Below, one piece after another: positions 34,245-43,708 of a stretch of DNA of 64,000 bases. Source of the stretch: Falsihalocynthiibacter sp042445055 (GTDB lineage Bacteria; Pseudomonadota; Alphaproteobacteria; Rhodobacterales; Rhodobacteraceae); contig NZ_CP170339.1 in NCBI RefSeq assembly GCF_042445055.1, positions 2,170,001-2,234,000 on the forward strand. Reading direction: 5' to 3'. The notes below the pieces were generated by a model. The model ran no database searches, was not told the origin of the DNA, and worked only from the letters and a program-made list of their open reading frames with translations. Numbering within the stretch: the stretch's first letter is position 1; each line of letters opens with the position of its first letter. The translations under genes were made by a program, and so were the position numbers.

Positions 34245-35116
34245 TGCGACATCCCCATTTTCTTGAGGGTGACACGCTGTAGATACCCGATAAACCCGAC
34301 CAAACAGGCCGCCATAATCGCCGCAGCAAAGAGCGCGCTCCAAATCTGGATGGTTTGCCCGTAATAGCTTCCCGTCAGCATTCGTCCGCCAAAACCGCGC
34401 AGAGGGCTAGAGGAAAGCTCCGCAACAATCGCACCGACCAACGCGGCCGCGATACCGATTTTCAGGCTCGTAAAAAGGTAGGGCATCGAACTTGGAAGCC
34501 GCAACTTCCAAAACGTTTCCTGACCGCTCGCGTTATAGGTCTTCATCAAGTCGAGTTCGCTAGTGGTCGGAGCTCGAAGGCCTTTGACCATACCAACCAC
34601 AACAGGGAAGAACGAGAGATAGGCCGCGATAACCGCTTTGGGCAACAGCCCCTGAACCCCTATTGAATTCATAACTACGACGATCATCGGCGCAATGGCG
34701 AGGATCGGGATCGTTTGGCTCGCGATTGCCCAAGGCATCACGCTCATGTCCATCGCTTTGTTATGAACAATACCAACAGCCAATAGGATTCCGGCAATCG
34801 TGCCAAGCGCAAATCCGACCAAGGTCGAACTCAATGTAATCCAGCCATGATAGATCAGGCTTCGCTTTGACATGGCCTTGCCGTCTAACGCCATTTCACC
34901 GGTCGTTTTCCACAACTCTCCGGTTACCTGATGCGGCGCGGGGAGAACGGGGCGTTCCTGCTCCATTGTGTCAGTCAAAACTTCGTTAAATGACAACTCA
35001 ACTTGTGCGCGCTCGGCCTGTTCTAGCGTCCATTTCTTGTTCATCTGGTACGTTCCCACATACCAAATCAAAGCAATCGCCGCGACAACGGTTAAAATCG
35101 GGAGAATGTTACGCAT
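34241..35116 (-). CDS. ABC transporter permease (SsuC/ThiX-like) with extended N-terminus, pyrimidine cluster
   Basis: 291 residues. After a first helix at residues 5-23 there is a charged segment of about 60 residues (MNKKWTLEQAERAQVELSFNEVL...) before the conserved permease region, whose EAA loop is MKTYNASGQETFWKLRLPSSMPYLFTSLK. The second permease of the cluster lacks this extension, so the channel is a heterodimer. Confidence 0.88.
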   Translation of the reverse strand: MRNILPILTVVAAIALIWYVGTYQMNKKWTLEQAERAQVELSFNEVLTDTMEQERPVLPAPHQVTGELWKTTGEMALDGKAMSKRSLIYHGWITLSSTLVGFALGTIAGILLAVGIVHNKAMDMSVMPWAIASQTIPILAIAPMIVVVMNSIGVQGLLPKAVIAAYLSFFPVVVGMVKGLRAPTTSELDLMKTYNASGQETFWKLRLPSSMPYLFTSLKIGIAAALVGAIVAELSSSPLRGFGGRMLTGSYYGQTIQIWSALFAAAIMAACLVGFIGYLQRVTLKKMGMSQ

Positions 35117-35145
35117 TGGTGCGCCCTCCCCTCATTGAGATTAAT

Positions 35146-35928
35146 CTAGGCATCGCCATGCCCCGCTCGCAGCCCTTCGCGGACACGGTGCGCGATGTCG
35201 ATAAACTCCTTGCTATCGCGAATTTCCAGCGGCCTTTCCTTGGGGAGCGTGCTTTCGATCACATCGGTAATGCGGCCAGGGCGCGGGCTCATCACAACGA
35301 TCTTGGTGCTTAGATATACGGCCTCTGGGATGGAGTGTGTCACAAAACCGATGGTCTTGTTCGTGCGCGCCCAAAGCTGCAAGAGTTGTTCGTTCAGGTG
35401 GTCCCGCACGATCTCATCAAGGGCGCCGAAGGGCTCATCCATCAAGAGGATATCGGCATCAAAAGCAAGCGCGCGCGCGATGCTGGCGCGTTGCTGCATA
35501 CCGCCTGAAAGCTGCCACGGATATTTGTTGCCAAAGCCGCCAAGCTCAACCAGCTCAAGAACCTTTTGCACTTTCTCTTTTTGCTCGGCCTTCGAGAACC
35601 CCATAATCTCTAGAGGAAGTTTGATATTGCCCGCAATCGTGCGCCACGGATACAAACCCGCGGCCTGAAAAACAAAGCCATACGCGCGGTTTTGGCGTGC
35701 TTCCTCGGCGGACATTCCCTTTACGGTTAATGTCCCACCTGTTGGCTTTTCAAGCGCGGCGATCGTGCGCAGAAACGTTGTTTTGCCACAGCCGGACGGC
35801 CCGATAAAACTAACAAAGTCTCCTTCATTTATTTCGAGATTTACGTCCTTCAGAGCGTGGACAGGACCATCATTCGTTTGGAAAGTCAGGTCCAGATTTT
35901 TAGCTTCAATAATCGTAGCTTGGCTCAC
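35146..35928 (-). CDS. ABC transporter ATPase (SsuB/TauB-like), pyrimidine cluster
   Basis: 260 residues. Walker A GPSGCGKTTFLRT, signature LSGGMQQRASIARALAF, Walker B ILLMDEPFGALDE and H-loop FVTHSIPEAV identify the nitrate/sulfonate/THI5 class that pairs with NMT1-like receptors. It lies between hydA and the two permeases in a single-direction run. Confidence 0.92.
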   Translation of the reverse strand: MSQATIIEAKNLDLTFQTNDGPVHALKDVNLEINEGDFVSFIGPSGCGKTTFLRTIAALEKPTGGTLTVKGMSAEEARQNRAYGFVFQAAGLYPWRTIAGNIKLPLEIMGFSKAEQKEKVQKVLELVELGGFGNKYPWQLSGGMQQRASIARALAFDADILLMDEPFGALDEIVRDHLNEQLLQLWARTNKTIGFVTHSIPEAVYLSTKIVVMSPRPGRITDVIESTLPKERPLEIRDSKEFIDIAHRVREGLRAGHGDA

Positions 35929-35969
35929 GCCGTCCCCCTAGATACTGCTGGATTCTCCAGTCGTTATCG

Positions 35970-35994
35970 CATGCGCCGCATAATGCGACGCATG
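35970..35994 (-). promoter_or_regulatory. Intergenic stem-loop between hydA and transporter genes
   Basis: CATGCGCCG (35970-35978) and CGACGCATG (35986-35994) pair with one mismatch around CATAATG. No U-run follows on the minus strand. It may mark an mRNA processing or stability boundary between enzyme and transporter segments. Confidence 0.4.
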
Positions 35995-36009
35995 TTCTTA
36001 ATTTTAGAT

Positions 36010-37470
36010 TTATATCCCTGCGGGAATGTTCAGCGGATCACGATTAATGACACGCGGAGAGTTCAAATCTTTCCATTTGCTGAGCGCCTTGGACGCGCTT
36101 GAGAAAGCAGGACGCGGAACAAATCGACCACGTCCCGGTTGTGGCTGGCTATTTTGCCCCCACGCCCAAATGACCTCTCCGCGGCTCAATGTGTAACGGC
36201 TTTGGGCTTTGACTTCGAACCCCTCAAACACATTGTAATCCAACACAGAATGATGATTTGCCTGACTGATCGTCTTGGAGATTTTGGGATCCCAAACAAC
36301 GATATCCGCGTCAGCGCCTTCCATAATCGCACCCTTCTTTGGGTAGATGTTTAGAATTTTCGCAACATTCGTCGATGTCGCCGCAACAAACTCGTTCGGC
36401 GTCAAACGACCGGTTTCAACACCCTCGGTCCAGAGCACGGCGAGGCGCTCTTCCAATCCGTTCGAACCGTTGGGAATAAGGCAGAAATTATCCTTACCCA
36501 TCAACTTCTGCTCGGACGTAAAGGCCGCGTGGTCGGTTGCAACGACCTGCAACGAGCCACTTTGCAGACCCGCCCAAAGGCTCTTTTGGTGCTCTTTGTT
36601 GCGGAATGGCGGGCTCATGACGCGACGTGCGGAATGCATCCAATCGCCCTTGAAATACTCGCTTTCGTCCAAAGTCAGGAACTGAATCAACGGCTCGCCA
36701 TAGATACGCATCCCCTTTTGACGCGCGCGGCGAATGGCCTCGTGCGCCTGCTCGCAAGACACGTGGACGATATAAAGCGGCGTTCCCGCAGCATCGGCAA
36801 TTGTGATCGCGCGATTAGCGGCCTCCCCCTCAACCTCAGGCGGACGTGAATAGGCATGCCCCTCAGGGCCAGTGATCCCTTCGGCGAGGTATTTTTTCTG
36901 AAGAATATCAACAATATCGCCATTCTCGGCATGTACCATTGGAAGCGCGCCAAGCTCCTTGCAACGCATAAAGGACGCGAACATTTCATCGTCCTCCACC
37001 ATCAAAGCGCCCTTATACGCCATGAAGTGCTTGAACGAGTTCACGCCCATATCCACGGCGTCTTTCATTTCGGCGTGGATTTGTTCATTCCAGCCCGTAA
37101 TCGCCATGTGATACCCGATATCGGCACAAATTTGCGGAGCGGATTTGCGGTGCCATTCATTGATCGCATTCTTGATCGAACCATCCTCACCGGGAAGGCA
37201 GAAATCGACCAACATCGTCGTTCCGCCCGCGGCGGCGGCCCATGTGCCGCTTTCGAAGGTTTCGGCCGCAGTTGTGCCCATAAATGGCATCTCAAGGTGG
37301 GTATGCGGATCAATTCCGCCAGGGATCACATAGGCGCCTTCGGCGTCGATATACTCGTCGCCTTTAAGGTCCTCACCGATCTGCTTGATGATCTCTCCCT
37401 CGATCAAAACATCGGCTTTCCAAGTGCGATCCGCCGTGCAAACCGTACCGTTTTTAATGACTTTACTCAT
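36010..37470 (-). CDS. hydA: Dihydropyrimidinase
   Basis: Hydrolyses 5,6-dihydrouracil or dihydrothymine to the N-carbamoyl-beta-amino acid. 486 residues of the amidohydrolase superfamily. Metal-site motif GGIDPHTHLEMPFMG provides His56 and His58; the carbamylated lysine is Lys153 in HFMAYKG; further ligands appear in MVHAENGD and YIVHVSCEQAHE, and DHAAF gives the catalytic Asp. It is the third gene of a seven-gene minus-strand run downstream of a RutR operator. A GGGAGC site precedes the ATG. Confidence 0.95.
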   Translation of the reverse strand: MSKVIKNGTVCTADRTWKADVLIEGEIIKQIGEDLKGDEYIDAEGAYVIPGGIDPHTHLEMPFMGTTAAETFESGTWAAAAGGTTMLVDFCLPGEDGSIKNAINEWHRKSAPQICADIGYHMAITGWNEQIHAEMKDAVDMGVNSFKHFMAYKGALMVEDDEMFASFMRCKELGALPMVHAENGDIVDILQKKYLAEGITGPEGHAYSRPPEVEGEAANRAITIADAAGTPLYIVHVSCEQAHEAIRRARQKGMRIYGEPLIQFLTLDESEYFKGDWMHSARRVMSPPFRNKEHQKSLWAGLQSGSLQVVATDHAAFTSEQKLMGKDNFCLIPNGSNGLEERLAVLWTEGVETGRLTPNEFVAATSTNVAKILNIYPKKGAIMEGADADIVVWDPKISKTISQANHHSVLDYNVFEGFEVKAQSRYTLSRGEVIWAWGQNSQPQPGRGRFVPRPAFSSASKALSKWKDLNSPRVINRDPLNIPAGI

Positions 37471-37482
37471 TGAATTCGCTCC

Positions 37483-38733
37483 CTATTCCACGATTTCGGC
37501 AGTTTCCAGAACGGCATGCAAAAGCACATCAGCGCCCGCAGCGGCCCATTCCTTGGAAATTTCCTCCGCCTCATTATGCGACAGCCCGTCCACGCAAGGG
37601 CACATGACCATTGCCGTCGGTGCTACACGATTGATCCAGCAGGCATCATGACCCGCGCCAGAGATCAAATCCCGATGCGAATATCCAAGCCGTTCCGCAG
37701 CACTACGAATTGCGGTGACGCAAGTTTCGTCAAATTCCACAGGATCAAATCCACCTGTTTTCTCAAACGAAATCTCGAGCCCCATCTCATCGCAAATTGC
37801 TTTGCCGCCCTCGCGAAGACGTGCCTCCATATCCTTAATCACTTCGATTTCAGGAGAACGGAAATCAACGGTGAACACGACCTTACCCGGAATCACATTG
37901 CGTGAGTTCGGATAGACATCAATATGACCTGCTGCACCAACCGCGTGGGGTGCATGCGACAGCGCAATTTGATTAACCAGTTCGAGCACATGCGCCATTC
38001 CGAGTCCTGCGTCTTTGCGCATTGGCATCGGAGTCGAACCAGTATGGGCATCCTTGCCGGTGATTGTCACTTCCGTCCACGAAAGCCCTTGGCCATGCGT
38101 AACAACACCGATTTCCTTGCCCTCTGCCTCGAGGATCGGACCCTGTTCAATGTGCAACTCAAAGAAGGCATGCATCTTGCGATCACCAACCTTCTCTTCT
38201 CCGCGCCAGCCGATACGCGCAAGTTCGTCGCCGAACTTCTTACCCTCTGCATCTTCGCGGTCATAGGCCCAGTCCTGTGTGTGGACACCGGCAAAAACGC
38301 CGCTCGCCAACATTGCAGGTGCAAATCTGGTCCCTTCTTCGTTGGTCCAGTTTGTCACAACAATGGGGTGTTTTGTCTTGATGCCCAGATCGTTCATCGT
38401 GCGCAGCAACTCAAGCCCGCCGAGAACACCCAGAACACCATCATATTTACCGCCTGTCGGCTGTGTATCCAAATGGCTTCCGACATAGACTGGAAGCGCA
38501 TCTGGATCGGTCCCTTCGCGATGGGCAAACATGTTACCCATCTGGTCGAGGCCCATGGTACAGCCCGCATCCTCGCACCATTTCTGGAACAAAGCGCGGC
38601 CTTCGCCATCTTCATCTGTTACCGTTTGGCGGTTGTTACCGCCGGCAACTCCGGGTCCGATTTTGGCCATATCCATGAGACTTTCCCAAAGACGTTCGCC
38701 GTTAATTTTCAGGTTTTCACCCGGAGCTGCCAT
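37483..38733 (-). CDS. Zn-dependent N-carbamoyl-beta-alanine amidohydrolase (PydC/HyuC family)
   Basis: Releases beta-alanine, CO2 and ammonia from the dihydropyrimidinase product. 416 residues of the M20/AllC family. Metal ligands lie in VGSHLDTQPTGGKYDGVLG, the acidic TNEEGTRF pair follows, and ELHIEQGPILE plus GAGHDACWI complete the site. It begins 10 bases after the aminotransferase stop and ends 12 bases before hydA. Confidence 0.92.
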   Translation of the reverse strand: MAAPGENLKINGERLWESLMDMAKIGPGVAGGNNRQTVTDEDGEGRALFQKWCEDAGCTMGLDQMGNMFAHREGTDPDALPVYVGSHLDTQPTGGKYDGVLGVLGGLELLRTMNDLGIKTKHPIVVTNWTNEEGTRFAPAMLASGVFAGVHTQDWAYDREDAEGKKFGDELARIGWRGEEKVGDRKMHAFFELHIEQGPILEAEGKEIGVVTHGQGLSWTEVTITGKDAHTGSTPMPMRKDAGLGMAHVLELVNQIALSHAPHAVGAAGHIDVYPNSRNVIPGKVVFTVDFRSPEIEVIKDMEARLREGGKAICDEMGLEISFEKTGGFDPVEFDETCVTAIRSAAERLGYSHRDLISGAGHDACWINRVAPTAMVMCPCVDGLSHNEAEEISKEWAAAGADVLLHAVLETAEIVE

Positions 38734-38743
38734 AGTATTTCCC

Positions 38744-40072
38744 CTAGTCTAGTGATTTAAGAACGTCGCCTAACGTCCCGATTAGTTTATCAATATGCTC
38801 TTTCTCGATGATGAGAGGCGGACTCATCGCAATGATATCTCCGGTTGTACGCACAAGAATGCCCTTCTCATACGCAGCAAGGAATGCATTGAACGCACGC
38901 TTGGTTGGCTCGCCCGCAATAGGCTCCAACTCGATCGCGCCAATAAGGCCCATGTTGCGGATATCAATGACATGCGGAAGCCCCTTCAGGCTGTGCAGAG
39001 CTTCTTGCCAATATGGCGCCATGTCGGCGGCACGCTTGAACAACTCTTCCTCGCGGTAGGTCTCCAGCGTCGCGAGCCCAGCAGCCGAAGCCACGGGATT
39101 CCCCGAGTATGTATAGCCGTGGAACAGCTCAATCATATGCTCAGGGCCAGTCATGAACGCATCATGAATTTCGCTGGACGCAAGAACGGCACCCATAGGA
39201 ATGACGCCGTTTGTGAGCCCCTTGGCAGTCGTAATAAGGTCCGGCGTAACGCCGAAATGTTCGGCACCGAAGCTGGAACCAAGACGACCGAAGCCAGTGA
39301 TAACTTCGTCAAAAATCAGCAGGATACCGTATTTCTTGGTCAAGGCGCGCAGGCGCTCAAGATAACCCTTCGGCGGCATGATAACCCCTGCCGAACCTGC
39401 CATTGGCTCAACGATCACGGCCGCGATGGTTTCTTCGCCGTGAAGCGCAACCATACGCTCAAGATCATCCGCAAGGTCCGCGCCATGCTCTGGCTGACCC
39501 TTGGTATACGCATTTTTATCAATCAAATGCGTGTGCGGAAGATGAAGGACACCGTTCAGGTGCGTTCCGAACATGCGGCGGTTATTCACCAGTCCGCCAA
39601 CGGAGATTCCGCCAAAGTTTACGCCGTGATACCCCTTTTCACGACCAACAAGACGTGTGCGCGTGCCCTGCCCGATGGCGCGCTGGTATGCCAATGCAAT
39701 CTTCAGTGCAGTCTCGACGGATTCAGAACCAGAGTTCGTAAAGAACACATGATCCAATCCTTTCGGCGCCATATCCCGAAGCGAACTCGCAAGTTCGAAT
39801 GCCTTGGGGTGCCCCATTTGGAAGGGCGGCGCATAGTCTAGTTCTGCAACCTGTTTTTGCACTGCTTCGGTAATCTTGGGCCGTGCATGCCCCGCATTAC
39901 AGCACCAAAGACCCGCGGTTCCATCCAGAACCTGACGGCCATCTGCCGTGGTGTAATACATTCCTTCGGCACCCACGAACATACGTGGATTTTTTTTAAA
40001 CTGCCGATTGGCCGTAAAAGGCATCCAAAACGCTGATAGATCGTTTGGCATATTTGAGTGATCGTTTGCCAT
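38744..40072 (-). CDS. Class III aminotransferase, probable beta-alanine/omega-amino acid:pyruvate transaminase
   Basis: 442 residues from the second of two tandem ATGs (40075, 40072) behind GGGAGG. PLP-binding landmarks are FTNSGSESVETALKIA, EKGYHGVNFGG, LLIFDEVITGFGRLG and the Schiff-base lysine in TTAKGLTNGVIPMGA. Position at the head of the pyrimidine operon makes beta-alanine the natural donor, yielding malonate semialdehyde. The divergent RutR operator lies 51 bases upstream of the start. Confidence 0.92.
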   Translation of the reverse strand: MANDHSNMPNDLSAFWMPFTANRQFKKNPRMFVGAEGMYYTTADGRQVLDGTAGLWCCNAGHARPKITEAVQKQVAELDYAPPFQMGHPKAFELASSLRDMAPKGLDHVFFTNSGSESVETALKIALAYQRAIGQGTRTRLVGREKGYHGVNFGGISVGGLVNNRRMFGTHLNGVLHLPHTHLIDKNAYTKGQPEHGADLADDLERMVALHGEETIAAVIVEPMAGSAGVIMPPKGYLERLRALTKKYGILLIFDEVITGFGRLGSSFGAEHFGVTPDLITTAKGLTNGVIPMGAVLASSEIHDAFMTGPEHMIELFHGYTYSGNPVASAAGLATLETYREEELFKRAADMAPYWQEALHSLKGLPHVIDIRNMGLIGAIELEPIAGEPTKRAFNAFLAAYEKGILVRTTGDIIAMSPPLIIEKEHIDKLIGTLGDVLKSLD

Positions 40073-40123
40073 CATGGCCTCCCTAAAGTGAGCAATGGTG
40101 TTATATTGCTCGCTTCCAAAACA

Positions 40124-40143
40124 GTTTGACCATTTGGTCAAAC
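40124..40143. promoter_or_regulatory. RutR-type operator
   Basis: GTTTGACCATTTGGTCAAAC is a perfect 9-bp inverted repeat with a two-base centre and matches the TTGACCA-N2-TGGTCAA consensus known for E. coli RutR. It lies in the 252-base gap between the pyrimidine operon and rutR. Uracil would be expected to release the repressor. Confidence 0.85.
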
Positions 40144-40324
40144 TCACGCTAACAGAGGAAGAAAGTCAGTCAAGTTTTTCGACCTGAATCCCCCTCGAAA
40201 AATTACAGTAGCAGAGCATTCCTGCCTAAAGAAACGATTAAAATGGCACAAAATTGAGCAGCGCGTTAAAAGGCATATTAACTTACACATTTAAGGGGCG
40301 GAAGTTCCACTCAAAGAGGCCGAA

Positions 40325-40948
40325 ATGAACCCAAAACGTCCCAAAACCCGAATCCAGCAAAAGAATACTTCGACGATTCTCGAGGCGGCTCTGGAGGTGT
40401 TCTCGAAATACGGGTATCGCGGCTCTACTCTCGACCAAATTGCCAAGACTTCTGGCCTGAGCAAGCCTAATTTGCTCTATTATTTTCCGTCCAAGGAGGC
40501 CATCCACACCACGCTCCTTGAGGGGCTCTTGGACACTTGGCTCGATCCGCTTCACAAACTCGATGCCTCTGGTGATCCGCGCGAGGAAATCATCGCCTAT
40601 GTGAACCGCAAACTGCAAATGAGCCGTGATTTTCCGCGTGAAAGTCGCCTCTTTGCGAACGAAATCCTTCAGGGAGCACCGCGCATCGGCGGCGCAATTG
40701 AAGGTGAACTCAAGGACCTGGTCGACGAAAAATCACTCGTTATCGAACGCTGGATCGACGAAGGCAAAATCGCCAAAGTCGACCCGCGGCACCTGCTTTT
40801 CTCGATCTGGTCGCTAACACAACATTACGCCGATTTTGATGTGCAGGTCCGAATGATCCTAGGTGACGAACATCCCGACCCCTTCCCCGATGCCGAGGAA
40901 TTTCTGGACACGATGTTCACTCGACTTCTTCGCGCAGACCCAAAATAA
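40325..40948 (+). CDS. rutR: RutR-like TetR-family pyrimidine-responsive regulator
   Basis: 207 residues. The N-terminal TetR helix-turn-helix (EVFSKYGYRGSTLDQIAKTSGLSKPNLLYYFPSKEAIH) and the C-terminal ligand domain follow E. coli RutR closely (YVNRKLQMSRDFPRESRLFANEIL, DLVDEKSLVIERWI, SIWSLTQHYADFDVQV). It is divergent from the aminotransferase-led operon with a perfect RutR operator between them, and shares a hairpin terminator with convergent preA. Confidence 0.93.
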   Translation: MNPKRPKTRIQQKNTSTILEAALEVFSKYGYRGSTLDQIAKTSGLSKPNLLYYFPSKEAIHTTLLEGLLDTWLDPLHKLDASGDPREEIIAYVNRKLQMSRDFPRESRLFANEILQGAPRIGGAIEGELKDLVDEKSLVIERWIDEGKIAKVDPRHLLFSIWSLTQHYADFDVQVRMILGDEHPDPFPDAEEFLDTMFTRLLRADPK

Positions 40949-40950
40949 AA

Positions 40951-40974
40951 AAGGCCCCGCAAACGCAGGGCCTT
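40951..40974. terminator. Bidirectional terminator between rutR and preA
   Basis: AAGGCCC (40951-40957) pairs with GGGCCTT (40968-40974). On the minus strand the hairpin is followed by the run TTTTTTAT. Confidence 0.7.
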
Positions 40975-40994
40975 GATCAGGTATTTTTGCTGGA

Positions 40995-42293
40995 TTACTC
41001 CGCAGCAACCGAAGGGTTGTTTGGATGCTCGGTCCAGTTTGCATAACCGCCGGCTTTCTCGCCAGTACGCTCGTCAATTGCTCCATCGTCGAGAGTCTTC
41101 ATCGTGATGCAATTCTCAACAGGGCAAACATTGACACAAAGGTTACAGGCGACGCATTCGCTGTCATCGACCGTAAACACACGATCGTCAGACATCAAAA
41201 TCGCCTGATGGCTTGTGTCTTCACAAGCGGCGTAACAGCGACCGCATTTGATGCAATCGTCTTGGTTGATAACCGCTTTCGTGACGTGATTGAGATTCAA
41301 GTACTGCCAGTCCGTTACGTTCGGAGTTGCCTGACCGATGAAATCAGCCGTGCTGGTGTGGCCTTTTTCGTCCATCCATTGGCTTAGGCCCGAGATCATC
41401 TCTTGTACAACTTTGAAACCATAGGTCATCGCGGCGGTACAAACCTGCACGTTCCCTGCCCCAAGCGCCATAAATTCCGCAGCATCGCGCCACGTTGTAA
41501 CGCCACCGATACCAGAGATCGGCAGGCCCGCAGTTTCGGGGTTGCGCGCGATTTCAGCAACCATGTTCAACGCGATTGGTTTCACCGCAGGGCCACAATA
41601 GCCGCCATGCGTACCCTTGCCATCGATCATTGGCTCTGGGCTCATCGCATCCAAATTGACGCTGGTGATCGAGTTGATTGTATTAATCAAGCTTACCGCG
41701 TCTGCGCCACCGCGCTTGGCGGCCTCGGCCGGTTTGCGCACGTCGGTGATGTTGGGTGTCAGCTTTACGATCACCGGCATCCGCGTGTTTTGCTTACACC
41801 AGCGCGTCACCATTTCGATGTATTCGGGCACCTGACCAACGGCGGATCCCATGCCGCGCTCGGCCATTCCGTGCGGACAACCGAAGTTCAACTCAACACC
41901 ATCTGCGCCAGTTTCTTCGACAACAGGTAGGATCGCCTTCCATGCTTCCTCTTCGCACGGAACCATAAGCGAGACCACAACCGCACGATCAGGATAATCC
42001 CGCTTTACGGCCTTGATTTCACGAAGGTTTGTTTGCAGCGGGCGATCGGTGATCAACTCGATGTTGTTCAACCCCAGCAACCGTCGGTCTGCGCCAAAGA
42101 TCGCGCCATAGCGTGGGCCGTTTACGTTCACAACAGGCGGCCCTTCGGCACCTAGAGTTTTCCAGACGACACCACCCCAGCCTGCTTCGAAAGCGCGGCG
42201 AACGTTATATTCTTTGTCCGTCGGAGGCGCAGACGCCAGCCAGAACGGGTTCGGAGATTTGATGCCAACGAATGTGCTTGTTAGATCGGCCAT
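40995..42293 (-). CDS. preA: NAD-dependent dihydropyrimidine dehydrogenase subunit PreA
   Basis: Catalyses the first, reductive step of pyrimidine breakdown together with PreT. 432 residues: an FMN-binding dihydroorotate-dehydrogenase-like barrel (NPFWLASAPPTDKEYNVRRAF, ELNFGCPHGM, INTINSITSVNLD, GIGGVTTWRDAAEFMALGA) and a C-terminal ferredoxin domain with two clusters (CIKCGRCYAAC, CVACNLCVNVCPVENC). It starts two bases after the preT stop. Confidence 0.95.
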   Translation of the reverse strand: MADLTSTFVGIKSPNPFWLASAPPTDKEYNVRRAFEAGWGGVVWKTLGAEGPPVVNVNGPRYGAIFGADRRLLGLNNIELITDRPLQTNLREIKAVKRDYPDRAVVVSLMVPCEEEAWKAILPVVEETGADGVELNFGCPHGMAERGMGSAVGQVPEYIEMVTRWCKQNTRMPVIVKLTPNITDVRKPAEAAKRGGADAVSLINTINSITSVNLDAMSPEPMIDGKGTHGGYCGPAVKPIALNMVAEIARNPETAGLPISGIGGVTTWRDAAEFMALGAGNVQVCTAAMTYGFKVVQEMISGLSQWMDEKGHTSTADFIGQATPNVTDWQYLNLNHVTKAVINQDDCIKCGRCYAACEDTSHQAILMSDDRVFTVDDSECVACNLCVNVCPVENCITMKTLDDGAIDERTGEKAGGYANWTEHPNNPSVAAE

Positions 42294-42295
42294 GT

Positions 42296-43636
42296 TTAGG
42301 CACCTCCCATCAAAAATGAATGTATATCCTCTGCGGCATCGCGCCCTTCTGCAACGCCCGTTACTGTCAGGTCATCGCCACCAGTGGCGCAATCACCGCC
42401 GGCCCAAACGCCATTCAGGCTCGTTGCGCCAGTTTCAGACACTTCGATTTTGCCGCCTGCAATCTTCAGACCTTCGGGCGCGCCAATCAATGTCTGACCG
42501 ATGGCCTTGAACACCTGATCCGCCGCAATAGTAAAGACTTCGCCAGTCCCCTGAAGCGCGCCATTTTCGCTCTTGGTGTATTCAAACTCAACACCCGAAG
42601 CGGCGCCTTCTCCAAGAACAACACGAGGCTGCGCGTTATAGATGATCCGCACGCCTTTGGCGGTGGCAAGCTCTTGTTCGTATAGGCTCGCGCTCATCGC
42701 TTCTTTACCACGACGATACACCATTGTGACGTTATCTGCACCCAGAAGTTTGCTCTGCACCGCCGCATCGACGGCGGTCATCCCGCCGCCGATCACGACA
42801 ACATTGCGCCCGACAGGAAGGGCAGAAAGAGTATCCGTCTGACGCAAATCTGCAATAAAATCAACGGCATCAATAACACCGTCGTTGTTCTCACCCGGAG
42901 CACGCAGCGCGTTCACACCACCAAGTCCGATCCCGAGGAACACAGCGTCATAGTCATCTTGCAAACGTGCCAACTCGAGGTCCTTGCCGAGCGCTTTGTC
43001 CGCATGAAGCGTAATGCCGCCAATCTCCATGAGCCAGTCGACCTCGCGTGCCGCGAACCCGTCGACCGATTTATAGGCGGCGATCCCGAATTCGTTCAGG
43101 CCACCCGCCTTGGCACGCGCATCGAATAGATCAACGTCGTGCCCCTTCATCGCCAAACGATGCGCCGCCGAAAGACCCGCAGGCCCAGCCCCCACAACAG
43201 CGACCTTTTTTCCTGTTGCCTTAGCGCGGGTATAGGGATGAACGCCCTTCTCCATCAGGGTGTCCGTCGCATAACGCTGCAAACGGCCAATCTCGACAGG
43301 TTTGCCCTCGGCCACCTCCCGTACGCAAACTTCTTCGCAGAGTGTCTCTGTGGGGCATACGCGCGCGCACATCCCGCCAAGGATATTCTGATCAAAGATG
43401 GTTTTCGCCGCAGCTTCTGGCGTGCCAGTGGCGATTTGACGAATGAAGAGTGGAATGTCGATGCTCGTCGGGCACGCCGTCATGCACGGCGCATCGTGAC
43501 AGAAATAGCAACGATCCGCGGCGACCGTAGCTTCGTGCCCGTCAAGGGGCGCATGTAGGTCAGAAAAATTCTCGGCGTATTCATTTTCAGACAACCGACC
43601 CGAGACAATTCCGGGTGTATACTGGCTGTTCGGCAT
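42296..43636 (-). CDS. preT: Dihydropyrimidine dehydrogenase subunit PreT (NAD(P)-binding oxidoreductase)
   Basis: 446 residues from the ATG at 43636 with GGGAGG six bases upstream. Residues 40-110 hold the cysteine-rich Fe-S region (CYFCHDAPCMTACPTSIDIP, GGMCARVCPTETLCEEVC), followed by a GltD-like flavoprotein with VAVVGAGPAGLSAAHRL and NVVVIGGGMTAVDAA. It passes electrons from NAD(P)H to PreA. A degenerate RutR-type site lies about 55 bases upstream. Confidence 0.93.
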   Translation of the reverse strand: MPNSQYTPGIVSGRLSENEYAENFSDLHAPLDGHEATVAADRCYFCHDAPCMTACPTSIDIPLFIRQIATGTPEAAAKTIFDQNILGGMCARVCPTETLCEEVCVREVAEGKPVEIGRLQRYATDTLMEKGVHPYTRAKATGKKVAVVGAGPAGLSAAHRLAMKGHDVDLFDARAKAGGLNEFGIAAYKSVDGFAAREVDWLMEIGGITLHADKALGKDLELARLQDDYDAVFLGIGLGGVNALRAPGENNDGVIDAVDFIADLRQTDTLSALPVGRNVVVIGGGMTAVDAAVQSKLLGADNVTMVYRRGKEAMSASLYEQELATAKGVRIIYNAQPRVVLGEGAASGVEFEYTKSENGALQGTGEVFTIAADQVFKAIGQTLIGAPEGLKIAGGKIEVSETGATSLNGVWAGGDCATGGDDLTVTGVAEGRDAAEDIHSFLMGGA

Positions 43637-43690
43637 AGTGGCCTCCCTGCTGGCGTTATTTGTTGTATTGAGCGTTGCATAGGTCAAAAA

Positions 43691-43708
43691 TTTTATCAAA
43701 TGGTAAAT
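43691..43708. promoter_or_regulatory. Degenerate RutR-like site upstream of preT
   Basis: TTTTATCAAATGGTAAAT aligns with the RutR consensus TTTGACCANNTGGTCAAA at most positions; the TGGT core is intact, the left half-site is altered. It sits inside a longer inverted repeat, CAAAAATTT (43685-43693) and AAATTTTTG (43705-43713). Regulation by RutR is an inference. Confidence 0.45.

Noticed and set aside
36856..37473. A 205-codon plus-strand frame opposite hydA
   Set aside because: It is antisense to a clear dihydropyrimidinase and is explained by codon usage.
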